DNA of 64,000 nt. Source: Balanoglossus misakiensis (taxonomy: Eukaryota > Hemichordata). The position numbers and the translations under genes are program-made. Shown in pieces: positions 47,445-58,895 of the stretch. Numbering within the stretch: the first letter of the stretch is position 1; every line of letters begins with the position of its first letter. Under the pieces are notes generated by a model. That model worked only from the letters and a program-made list of their open reading frames with translations. It did not search any database and was not told where the DNA came from. The DNA lies in NCBI GenBank assembly GCA_040954595.2, contig CM082597.2, forward strand, positions 8,494,001-8,558,000, read 5' to 3'.

Positions 47445-50345
47445 TGCTTTAAAAAAAACTCTGAAGACACTTTTACAAGGTTCATCACAAAATGAACTAT
47501 ATTGGTTAACTTGAAATAGCTTATGTACATAATTATTGTGTTAAAGTTTAATACTTCATTAGGTGTTTGAGTCCTATAAATTTGAAGGCTGTATCTGCTG
47601 TGCATGCCAACTTATGGAAAAGTAGATCAAAGGTCATTGTCAAAATTAGCTAAATATTTTGGTTATTTCCTGGCAGCAGTAGAACTCATGTGAACAAAAG
47701 CATGACTGTTGTGCTTTTTAACAAGAAGCATATCCACGTACAATTAAGTTCTGGAAAAAATGGGTCAAAGGACATTCGAAAGTTGCCCAAAAATTGTAAC
47801 ATAATCTGGTCATATGGTGACTCGTATCTATTAAAAGGATTTGTGTAGGCTAGAAATATGAACTTTGTTTAAATCGAGTGTTTAGAAAATCCGATTTGGC
47901 TTTAATTAGGTTAAACCAATCACAATTCACTTGAAAACTTGATTAGAAAAAGATTTGTGAAATTTTTCATGAGATTTTTCAAAAATCCAATATGGCAACC
48001 AAAGTGACATGACCACTAATGATATTAGTGTCAAACATTGAACCGCACAGTAAATTAGAACTTGATTTGCCTTGTAGTTGTTGAAAAGATGTCAATTTTT
48101 AAGGGTTATCAGAATTTCCAATATGGTCGCCATTAAGAAGAAATGGGACGGGCCCAAGCGGTTAGCATGGTTCCAACAGAAAACAAAGGCTGTTTCTGTT
48201 GTGGATGCCAAGAAATGGTAAAGTAAGCCAGAGGTCACACAAAATTGTGACATAAATTTTTGATCTTAAACTGATCAGTGTCCTACAAAAACCACACTTC
48301 TAAGTTCTATTTGTTTACTTGAAATAGCTTATGTACAAAAATGATTGTGTTAAAGTTTAAAACTTCATTAGGTGTTCCAGTCCACCTAATTTGAAGGCTA
48401 TATCTGCTGTACATTCCAAGGCATGGGATAGTAGATCAAAGGTCAATGCCAAAATTATCAAAAGATTTGGGTTATGTCCTGGCAGCAGAAGTACTCATGT
48501 GAACAAAATCATGACTGTTGTGCTTTTTAACAAGAGGCATATCCACATAAAATAAGTTCTGGAATAACTTGATCAAAGGACAAGTGAGAGTCGCAAACAA
48601 ATTGTTTAATCAATTTCTGTAAAAACTTGATCAAAGAACATGTGAAAGTAGTCTAATAATTGTGATATATTCTGGTCATATGGTCACTCATATCCATAAA
48701 AAGAATTTGTGTGGTTTCAATGAGTAGGCTAGAAGTAGGAAATTTTAGTCTTTTATCGGAGATCAGAAAATCCAATTTGGCTCCAATAAGGTTTACCCAA
48801 TAACAATTTACTTGAAAACTTGATTAGAAAAAGATTTTTGAAATTTTTCATGAGATTTTTCAAAAATCCAATATGGCAACCAAAGTGACATGACCACTAA
48901 TGATATTATTGTCAAACATTGAACCGCACAGTAAATTAGAACTTTATTTGCCTTGTAGTTGTTGAAAAGATGTCAATTTTTAAGGGTTATCAGAATATCC
49001 AATATGGTCGCCATTAAGAAGAAATGGGACGGGCCCAAGCGGTTAGCATGGTTCCAACAGAAAGCAAAGGCTGTTTTGTTGTGGATGCCAAGAAATGGTA
49101 AGTTAGCAAGAGGTCACGCAAAATTGTGACACAAATTTTTGATCTTAAACTGATAAGTATCCAACAAAAACCACACTTCTATAAGCTCTATTTGTTTACT
49201 TGAAATAGCTTATGTACAAAATTATTGTGTTAAAGTTTAATACTTCATTAGGTGTTCCAGTCCACCAAATTTGAAGGCTGTATCTGCTGTACATTCCAAG
49301 GCATGGGATAGTAGACCAAAGGTCATTGCCAAAATTATCAAGAGATTTGCGTTATGTCCTGGCAGCAGTAGTACTCATGTGAACAAAATCATGACTGTTG
49401 TGCTTTTTAACAATAGGCATATCCACATAAAATAAGTTCTGGAATTACTGGATCAAAGGACATGCGAGAGACGCAAACAAATTGTTTAATCGAGTTCTGT
49501 AAAAACTTGATTAAGGATATGTGAAAGTAGTCTAATAATTGTGATATATTCTGGTCACATGGTGACTCATATCAATAAAAAGAATTTGTGTGGTTTCAAT
49601 GAGTAGGCTAGAAATAGGAAATTTTAGTCTTTTATCGGAGATCATAAAATCCAATTTGGCTCCAATAAGGTTTTACTAATCACAATTCACTTGAAAACTT
49701 GATTAGAAATAGATTTTTGAAAACAAATTTATGATATTTTTCAAAAATCCAATTATGCATCCAAAGCCACATGAACACTACTGATATTATTGTCAAACAT
49801 TGAACCGCACAGTAAATTAGAACTTGATTGGCCCTGTAGTTTATGAAAAAAAATGTCAACTTTTAAAGGTTATCCGAAAATCCAATATGGCCGCCATGAA
49901 GAAGACAATTAAAACATTAACTAAAAGCAGCATTTTAGGGACCAAAATGGTTAGCATGGTTCCAACAGAAAGCAAAGGCTGTATCTGTTATGGATGCTGA
50001 GAAATGGTAAGTAAGCCAAAGGTCACGCAAATTTAGGCCAACAAATTTTGATATCAAACTGAGCTGTGTCCAACTGAAAATAGACTTCTAAGCTCTATTG
50101 GTTAACTTGAAATAGCTTATGTACATAATTATTGTGTTAAAGTTTAATACTTCATTAGGTGTTTCAGTCCTCCAAATTTGAAGGCTGTATCTGCTGTGCA
50201 TGGCAACTTATGGAAAAGTACATCAAAGGTCATTGCCAAAATTATCAAAATATTTGGGATATGTCCTGGAAGCAGTAGTACTCATGTGAACAAAATCATG
50301 ACTGTTGGGCTCTTTAACAAGATGCATATCTATGTATAATTTACT
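47445..50345. repeat. Tandem array of 0.8-0.9-kb units
   Basis: The block AACTTGAAATAGCTTATGTA starts units near 47508, 48317, 49199 and 50103 (spacing ~810, ~880, ~905). Each unit has in order TTTGAAGGCTGTATCTGCTG, TCATGTGAACAAAA-CATGACT, ATTGAACCGCACAGTAAATT, CCAATATGG, and GTTAGCATGGTTCCAACAG. Confidence 0.9.
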
Positions 50346-52125
50346 TCTTAAAAAATAATGTAAATGACACTGTGGTGCCATTTGGGGATTACACAGAAAT
50401 TAGGTATTCGCCAGAATTAAAATAACGGACGACATTGGCAAGCATATATAGCATTACTATTTAAATACTATGGAAACTATGCCCAATCAAGTGTTATGTG
50501 TCACAGCAATCTTACAAGCAGCACTAAAAAACAACAACTGATTTTTGTCCAAAAACTGTCTGTAAAAATACATGCAAGTATGACAAGCTAATTAGTCCAA
50601 TCAGACAGAGGCATTCACTGACCTACCACCAGTTTATAATAAAATAGCTGGTGGTCCCTGTAACAGCTGGACCATTAAAATTATATAAGGAAGTTCAATT
50701 AAAAATTTACTCCAAGATTGCCGTTTATTTTTCTGATAAAAATGTTTATATATCTTAGTAGGTTATAATAAAGAAAATTAGCAAAATCGGTTCACCGGTT
50801 TTCAAGGTACAAAGGCATCAAATAATACTGAGTATCTTCAACATTTTTCAAAGAATTTTACCCAATTATATAAAAATGCAAGATTCACAGAAGATTACGT
50901 CTTTCAGTTTTACAGGAGATCATCTTAACTTGTAAAAAATATATCTCTACTTTTTGCATGGCACCATGGCAAAATATGAAAATTTGCAATTTTTGATGTT
51001 CTGTATCTCAATCAGGTTTTATCTTATTTTCACGAAATTTTCAGATTATATTACAATATATGTGCAGATACACATAGTGACTTAAGTTTTTGATATCTGG
51101 ATTATAATTTAAATTCCCAGGCGCTCAAATATGGTAAACCTAGCATTTTAACATTGCAAATGGGCGGCCATATTGGGTTGACATTTCATTAGATGGCAAT
51201 ATTTGTTTATACACTGCAATTTGCTGAAAATCAGTTCAATCACTGTAGTAAGTGGAAATATTTAAATTCTTGTAAATTTTTAGCAATCATAAAGCTGATA
51301 TTACTACCAAAAATAATATTTTATACAGTTACTTCTGGAAGGCAAAAATTGCCATCATTCAAGTCAAAGTCTCAGATCAGCTCTTATGCTTGCCTGTGTC
51401 GAGCGGATATCAAAAGTGGAGAAAGTTGGATAGTTTAATTTCTACATGTTACCTGTACTATCCTTGTAGACTATTACCATTAACAAGAATTTCATATTAA
51501 ATTTTGGTATGATATGCATGGAAAGACTGGCTGGCTATAAATCATAAAAATGGACGCCGTTGCACCATACAGTTTTTACTGCACACACACGTATTTTAAG
51601 CAAACTGTGTCTTTCATGTATTCCACTTTTCTCCCTTCCTTGCTTGCTTTTTCTATTTCTTTTCTGACTGTGTCTTTATGAAATTACTGATATTTTTTGG
51701 TAATCCAATTTTTGGCTCAAATAAATGTACTAGAGCTGGTAAGGTTTCCTGAACATTAATCCCTGTATCTTTAACACAGATGTGCAAGTTCATATAAAGT
51801 TCATTGGTTAAAGGAATATTATGAGCTGATACATTTACTAAGCTCTTCTTTCCAGTTAGAAGCTCTGCTATATTATCAACTACTCTTAAAGCTACTTCAA
51901 TAATGTTGCCTGTGCACATTGACAATCAAAATATCCATTAGTTAGACAACATATTTGGTTGGGTATTTACAGAATAATTACTTTAATTCCATGCATACTC
52001 TACCTAAACTCAAATTAGAATATATAACTGAAATTATAATTATACACAGGTCTATGAAATGCTAAGAAAATGTAAAATCTAGGAAAGAACACCTATGGGC
52101 ATTCAGCTCTTAGCAGATAACATCA
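50346..52125. other. Unique sequence interrupting the tandem array
   Basis: AT-rich, not part of the array. It contains the candidate minus-strand exon at 51653-51915. Confidence 0.5.
51653..51915 (-). CDS. Possible last exon of an unrecognised gene
   Basis: The minus-strand frame after a TGTGCACAG acceptor reads NIIEVALRVVDNIAELLTGK, TNELYMNLHICVKDTG, QETLPALVHLFEPKIGLP, and ends KTQSEKK-stop. Composition is protein-like (amphipathic helices, few rare residues) and stands out from neighbouring frames. No family recognised. No partner exon was found, and it could be a fragment carried into the array. Confidence 0.35.
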
Positions 52126-52137
52126 GTCACTTTGAAG

Positions 52138-53990
52138 ACATGTCACTTCCCAGACTTTACTAAAAAAACTTCCAACTCTGAAGTGAAACGCATCTCCAAA
52201 AAATCCAATATGGCAACCATGAAGAAGACAATTAAAGCAACATGCTGCATTGGAGGGACCAAAGCGGTTAGCATGGTTCCAACAGAAAGCAAAGGCTGTA
52301 TCTGTTATGGATGCTGAGAAATGGTAAGTAAGCCAGAGGTCACGCAAATTTGGGCCAACAAATTTTGATATCAAACTGAGCTGTGTCCAACTGAAAATAG
52401 ACTTCTAAGGCTGCATTCACAAACACCTCTGGAGGGGGGGGGGGCAGGAGAATTGAGGGGGGGGATTTGAAAAAATTGAGGGTATGTAAGGGGGGGATTT
52501 GAAATAATTTAGGGACTGAAAGGGGGGGACTTGAAAACTTTAACGACTAAATATTTATTTTGAGTCCACAAAAATGCAGTTTCGCGCCCTTTATTTTACA
52601 AAATTTTCTAATGTGGGAGGGGGACACCCCCTCCCACACCCACCCCCTCCATTTATCAACACCTTTCAATCATTGACTGGTTTATCTAGTGTCCCAGATC
52701 AGGGGACTTGCCCCACCCCATGATAACTTTGAGCGGCGACGGTTAAATTTGTCCTCCCCAACATACCGGTAGTTGAGTTTATTTGCTTTTGCCGGGTTCA
52801 TTAAAATGCAACTTTGAGCTCTGTATTTTAGAAAATTTTCTTACGTGGGAGGGGGACACCCCCTCCCAAACCCACCCCCTTCAATTCTCGGTTTACAATG
52901 TCTCCCAACACAGAATACAAATATGTACTTAAAAAATAAAAACAATGTTCAGTTCTAATACCCACTGATGAGGGGAAACATCAGCTTCAAATTCTTTTCA
53001 TGGGAGCGCTGTTTTTCTTTTTACAAGATAGATAGGTGATGTGTTTTGCTCTGTGAAAGAAAATGGGGGGGGGATTTCAAAATTTTGGCAGTTCGGAAGG
53101 GGGGGATTTGAAAATATTGGCAGTTCGGAAGGGGGGTGTGTGAAAATTAGCGGTAAAAAAAATTTAATTCTCCCGCCCCCCCCCCTCCAGAGGTGTTTGT
53201 GAATGCAGCCTAAGCTCTATTGGTTAACTTGAAATAGCTTATGTACATAATTATCGTGTTAAAGTTTAATACTTCATCAGGTGTTCCAGTCCACCAAATT
53301 TGAAGGCTGTATCTGCTGTATATTCCAAGGCATGGGATAGTAGATCAAAGGTCATTGCCAAAATTATCAAAAGATTTGGGTATTGTCCTGGCAGCAGTAG
53401 TACTCATGTGAACAAAATCATGACTGTTGTGCTTTTTAACAAGAGGCATATCCACATAAACTAAGTTCTGGAATTACTGGATCAAAGGACATGCGAGAGT
53501 CGCAAACAAATTGTTTAATCAAGTTCTGTAAAATCTTGATCAAAGAACATGTGAAAGTAGTCTAATAATTGTGATATATTCTGGTCATATGGTCACTCAT
53601 ATCCATAAAAAGAATTTGTGTGGTTTCAATGAGCAGGCTAGAAATAGGAAATTTTAGTCTTTTATCGAAGATCAGAAAATCCAATTTGTCTTTAATAAGG
53701 TTTACCCAATCACAATTTACTTGAAAACTTGATTAGAAATAGATTTTTGAAATTTTTTTAATGATATTTTTTCAAAAATCCAAAGCCACATGACCACTAA
53801 TGATATTATTGTCAAACATTGAACCGCACAGTAAATTAGAACTTGATTGGCCCTGTAGTTTTTGAAAAAAATGTCAACTTTTAAAGGTTATCCGAAAATC
53901 CAATATGGCTGCTATGAAGAAGACAATGTCACTTCCCAGACTTTACTAAAAAAAACTTGAAGTGAAACGCATCACCAAGTTGCATACACA
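52138..53990. repeat. Further tandem-array copy, split by an inserted element
   Basis: 52200-52408 matches about 49880-50091, and 53211-53935 continues as 50092 onward does. Both ends carry TGTCACTTCCCAGACTTTAC (52140 and 53928), giving this block its own direct repeats. Confidence 0.85.
52409..53210 (+). mobile_element. 802-bp Harbinger-type MITE with TAA target duplication
   Basis: Terminal inverted repeats of ~45 bp (GGCTGCATTCACAAACACCT, then a long G run) differ mainly in G-run length. TAA flanks both sides (52406-52408, 53211-53213) and the uninterrupted paralog at 50089-50091 has a single TAA. The interior has six or more G tracts of 6-11 nt near the ends and two hairpins of the form GGGAGGGGG-ACA-CCCCCTCCC. 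No coding frame. A 3-bp TWA/TNA duplication is the mark of PIF/Harbinger transposition. Confidence 0.88.
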
Positions 53991-53999
53991 ATAGTATTA

Positions 54000-56155
54000 T
54001 ATACTGTTAGAGATTTATAATGGTTTAAGTGAAAAAAAATAAAGAGATGTAAACACCCCTGCCATTTATTCAGTGCCATGTAATGCTGCCATTATGCACT
54101 GATTGACTGTAGCCACTTTCCCAGTAGGAGGAAAAAGACTTTAATGGCAACACCAACATATGACGTTAACAATCAGGAAGAAACGAAAGTTACTCAGTTT
54201 TTGGCATTTTATTTTTATTTGCAAGATCGAGAAATTAAAATATGACAAGTTTAGAAATCAATCAAATTACACAAAATTTCCCACTTCGTATGGCGGCCAT
54301 ATTGGATTCTAAACTCCCTAGTAATATAAACATATAGTGTACTTAGTGAGTCTCAGTATAGGGTAATCAACACAATGAGACAAAAACTTGGGTTACCCAT
54401 TCGAATATTCGTATCAAATTTCAAAGCAATCCCATATGCAGTTTCAGAAAAAATCAGTATTTTCTCCAAAATTGTACAATATCTTACTTCAATCGCTTCA
54501 GGGAACATGCCTACCAAAGCTCAAGGCAATCTGACATGCAGTTTGAAAGAAAATAATTTAATCAAGTATTTTTTTAAACATCTCATTTAATTATCCCCAA
54601 GGAACAGGCCTACAAAATTTAAAAGCAATCTCACCAGCGGTTTTAGAGAAAACAATTGTTGTCCAAAAATGGCAAAAATTGCTACAAAATTATAAATATG
54701 CACATTTTTCATCAACCAGGTTTTCATCAACTGGGACCACACATACAAAAGTATGATTCAAAGCAACACGACTCTTGGAGAAAAATTGCTTGTCACCCTG
54801 GTCAAAGAATTGGCTTTACTAAAACATCAAATTGGTTATCTCTCAAAGCTAAAAGGGTTATCACCAACAAACAGATTACAATGCCTGAGTTAAAATGTTT
54901 AAGACATTTTCTTTATTTGTGGTTTTGGTTTTATCGGTTTTCCCAATAAAAATTAGCATAATTTTTTAAGTATGACAACGGAGAGGTGGAAATCTCACCA
55001 GAAAAGCGAAAATACGCCAACCACATGTAAACAGTAAAATAAAAAAACCTTGCAAACACCGAGTTGTCTCGTATAAAAACCTCAAAAAACGTATGGAATT
55101 ATGCATGGAAAGATACCGTCGTCTTCCGACCTTCCGCTAAACAAAAACTATACGTATGGAACTATCGTTCCGTCCACCAGCAAAGAGACTTTCCGGAGAA
55201 AAACGTTCTCTACCCGTACCTTATGTCGCCACACAGACGTCCCATTTTGGCACAACCGTTCGACAGTATGGTCGACTATTTTGACACTAAAAATCCTGCA
55301 GCGCTGATATCCTTTTCAATCTCACAAACTGGCCCTACTTGCGCTTAGGCAAGAGGCCTAGCAATAAAAATCTCACAAAATATAACCCTATAAATATGAC
55401 TAGACTTTCTCGATTATGACTTCCTGGTCTCCTGATTCGGTAGCCAGCGCATCCATACCCAGAATAGCCGAGAGGCTAGCTACACGCCCGTAGCTCGGAA
55501 TTGTTTCTGGAATTAGACCTACTTCTGTACAACTACAAGGTGTTGTACGGATAGCTGCAAATCACCCAATACCAGACAAAACAATCGAGCGACGGTAACG
55601 TAGCTATATAGGCGATTGTACTAAAAGCAACGACTGGAATATGAGCTTACCGAAAAGACGTCTTGATCCCGCGGCAAGTAGAAGGAAAGTGGTTGAAACC
55701 GGAAACGGGTCAATGATCACCTGTTGTTATGGTGAGTAGAACGTGTTACCCAATCACAGACCAAAGTTAGCATTACGACACACTAATGAATATGCATACA
55801 TGCTACAGCTGCATATTTTATTTCTTTAGAACGCTCTGGAACATGCTCGCATTCGAAAGAATATCTCATTTGCTTCTTGAGTGTGAGTGCATCATTGTCT
55901 ACACAATAAATATCGGGGGGGGGGGCACAGTGGGTAATTTCTACCACAGCCACGCATTTCAAACCAGGCAAGCGAACTGCAAACTTCCGGTGTCTGAGCA
56001 ACGGGTTTGATGTGCCTTGTGTTGTGCACACTATAATACTTATGTGTCAGTTTGGTCAGTCAGACCACAATACCCGAGATCGTAAAATGCTTGGGTTAGG
56101 TCATGTCGAGGAGGCTGCAACTGCGGCCACAGGTCAAGTCGGTGTGTGTTGTAAA
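54000..56155. other. Mixed non-coding; dispersed repeats, one weak open frame
   Basis: 54380-54710 belongs to the CAATCTGA-CAGT-GTTTT repeat family. A 94-codon plus-strand frame (55064-55348) overlaps another frame and shows no domain. I see no defendable gene. Confidence 0.4.
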
Positions 56156-56821
56156 AGACGTATTTCATGTGGGACCAAAATTTGTGTCCTAAACCCTTGC
56201 GTCGCTCACGGTGATTGGTAGCTCTAATGTCCCTATGTCCCCTTTCCGTTCAGTCATTGGCTGCCTATACGTCATTTCGTCTCATTAGTATTTACTGTTC
56301 CGAATTCAGCTCATTCATTGGCTGCTTTACGTTATTGTCCCTTGCCTCACTTTCGAGTGTTCATTGCCTCGTTCTTTTATGTGCTCCTCACCGTCACGTA
56401 ATATGCGGGACAAGCCAAAGACTCCCAAACTCCAGGTGTTTCAATCTTGACTTTGTGAAGCCGCCAATTTTCCCCAACTAAAAAGAAACGTGGGCCTAGG
56501 AGCGACGTGATTGAATCATGGAAACTGTTTCGGGCAACAGAAACCCCAAGAGCATATTGACACTTTGCGATTTTTAAACCATCTTTTCATTTTTCCCCTT
56601 TTCAGTGTTTGTTTTGACGTTACCAAACACATTGTCAAGCTAACGCAAACAATAAAATCGCGTGGCTGAAAAATACTCTGTAATACCAATGTCTCTGCGC
56701 GCGCGCGCGCACACCCACACACGTCAGCGCAGTTGCATATTTCGAATATAACAAGTACAAAAAACACATCATTATTTTATTTTAAAGATCTTTAGCTTAG
56801 CTAGTAGATTTGCGCCAAGAC

Positions 56822-57286
56822 TCAACGCATGAAACGATACAATCTGATATGTCGCTGGGCTAAAAATGCGCACACTTCTACAATAATCGGCATTAGCCAA
56901 CGTGGGTGACGATAAACAGAATTAATTGCCCTATAAGTTTTCATATATTTTATGGCATGTTCAACATAAACTCGGGCAAAATTAAATTCTCTAGTGAATA
57001 CGAGCATCTCTGGGCGGTACGGACCACGCAACTCACGGGTTGGAAATCTCGTTAATAGCGGATACATATTTGGGTATCCTTGGTCAGCCAAAAAATATAC
57101 ATCTCGTGGAATCTGCAATTCACCTTCCAACCCTATCGATGGTAACAATCTGTACTGCATGGCATCATTAGCATGTCCCAGAAATCCCGACTGAATGAAA
57201 ATAATGTTACATTGATTGTCCACAATAACTTGGGTGCTCATTGCATGATGACGAGCCCAAGAGAGACCACCACAGGGCTGTACCAT
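56822..57286 (-). pseudogene. Harbinger transposase, N-terminally truncated
   Basis: The frame reads STQVIVDNQCNIIFIQSGFLG, HANDAMQYRLLP, FLADQGYPN (catalytic Asp), LLTRFPTREL, then FNFARVYVEHAIKYMKTYRA (catalytic Glu in VEH), the DDE_Tnp_4 pattern of Harbinger/ISL2EU enzymes. The first catalytic Asp and the helix-turn-helix part should lie upstream but are missing; the frame is joined near 57285 to unrelated opposite-strand sequence. It would cut and paste the element if whole. Confidence 0.8.
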
Positions 57287-57403
57287 CTAGTGCGAGAGGC
57301 CCATGAATTATATGTGGACTTCTTGAGAAACACTCTCCCTGACACTATGGCGAATGTAAACCGCGCGCTGGATCGCCTCAACGACCACTTAGACAGATTG
57401 TGA
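57280..57403 (+). pseudogene. C-terminal exon of probable Harbinger accessory protein
   Basis: After a CCACCACAG acceptor the plus strand reads LYHLVREAHELYVDFLRNTL, then TMANVNRALDRLNDHLDRL, then TGA, with AATAAA at 57415-57420. It is a helical, leucine-heptad-like tail. Autonomous Harbinger elements carry a second, Myb-like gene needed for nuclear import and DNA recognition; position and orientation fit that, but no Myb domain remains to prove it. Confidence 0.45.
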
Positions 57404-57789
57404 GCACATAACACGAATAAAATATTTTTTTATCTGTCACCTAATATTTGTCATTTATCTGGTTTTTTTTAATATTCCCCACCACCAATGCAACAGCCCC
57501 TTACATGAAGACTTGGCCTTTTAGTGATAGTATGTTGTATCGATAAAGAGCATATTGCAAACATATTGAAGGAAATGCCAATACAATTGCCAGGAAACAA
57601 ATAGCGAGAGCACAAACATTTCCCAGAGTTCCGCTGTTGAATATATCTTTTTTTTATCTTTATACTGCCCAAATATGTTTTTATTTTCTAGGAATAGAAA
57701 AAAAAACACATATTTGACATTCAGGGGGTACCTAGACTCTATGGCAGTCGCTGTGCCTGTCGATAAGGAATGAAATTTTCATACTGCAT

Positions 57790-57816
57790 ACGACGCGCCG
57801 CCGCGCCGCGCCGCGC
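57790..57816. repeat. (CGCCG)n-type GC-rich run
   Basis: GCGCCGCCGCGCCGCGCCGC, a short CpG-dense tandem inside the Harbinger-like element. A (CG)n/(AC)n run is at 56697-56720. Confidence 0.85.
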
Positions 57817-58436
57817 CAGGCAAAGCCACTAGCGACTGTGTGATTAGCGTCGCGTCCATATGACGTTCTAGCGGACGCGCATTTCAGTATTGGGGCAAGA
57901 CTAGGGAATGGCCCGTATATTTGACGCCGGAGCTTCATGACACGGTGACAAACAATAGGGTGCAGCGCAGGTGCAAAACAAATTTAGTCTTTACATATGT
58001 TTCGACCATGCTCTGTCGGGTAATGATTGGCTAGTCCCGCATATTACGTGACGGTGAGGAGCACATAAAAGAACGAGGCAATGAACACTCGAAAGTGAGG
58101 CAAGGGACAAGAACGTAAAGCAGCCAATGGATGAGCTGAATTCGGAACAGTAAATACTAATGAGACGAAATGACGTATAGGCAGCCAATGACTGAACGGA
58201 AAGGGGACATAGGGACATTAGAGCTACCAATCACCGTGAGCGACGCAGGGGTTTAGGACACAAATTGTGGTCCCACATGAAATACGTCTAGTCAAACATG
58301 GTAAATGCGTCCCGAACAGCAACACGCTCGCTCTACCCACAGTCACTGTGCTCTACCTTACTGTCGATCGTTTCCATGTCAGTTTTACGTTGGCTCGTTA
58401 CAATGCCCCTATGCTTATCGTAATTCCGGGATCGTA

Positions 58437-58895
58437 ATTATTATTTTATTATTATTATGATTATTAGTTATCTTTATTTCAGACACAACCGTCCATAGAA
58501 ATAGGTTACAAAAAAAACTGACACAAACACTAGAAAAGTAATAAATAAAATAAATGTAAAGAATATAATAGTTTTAAGAATCAATGTAAAATGTCAATCC
58601 AGTGGGCATAAAGCGCATATCACATGACACAAGGCGATTGATCAAGACATTGGGACTAGCACAGAGACGAACAGAAAAATTAAAAGCGACTTTTCTTCTC
58701 ATGACGAGAAGCAGCTTACGGCGTTTAGAACAAATGTTTTAGAGGCACTTTCGTGTCCGGGGTGACCAAGAAGTCTTCGAAGTGAATTATTGTGACATAA
58801 GATGATATTCTGGATATTATACGAATTAAAATCGCACCATAAATGAGAGACATAAATTTTATTACAAAAGGCATTAAATGAACGCAATTTCACAT
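58437..58895 (-). pseudogene. 3' end of another non-LTR retrotransposon
   Basis: The minus strand reads LRSFNAFCNKIYVSHLWCDF, CHNNSLRRLLGHPGHESASK and FVLNAVSCF, the C-terminal pattern (FC--IY---LW, YN---R-LLG-P---SAS--F) of a LINE ORF2, followed by stops, a 3' UTR with GAAATAAAG and an (ATA/ATTA)n tail at 58437-58466. Confidence 0.7.

Larger units (their letters stand above)
56156..58289. mobile_element. Internally deleted Harbinger-like transposon with long inverted ends
   Basis: About 270 bp at 56156-56425 is the inverted repeat of 58015-58289 (outer ends AGACGTATTTCATGTGGGACC). Between them lie the C-terminal part of a DDE transposase on the minus strand and, directly beside it, the C-terminal end of another frame on the plus strand. 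I infer two divergently transcribed genes whose 5' halves were removed by one internal deletion. I could not define a target duplication. Confidence 0.65.

Noticed and set aside
56215-58230. Two similar ~80-codon frames at 56215 and 57991
   Set aside because: They are the same frame in the two inverted ends of the Harbinger-like element.
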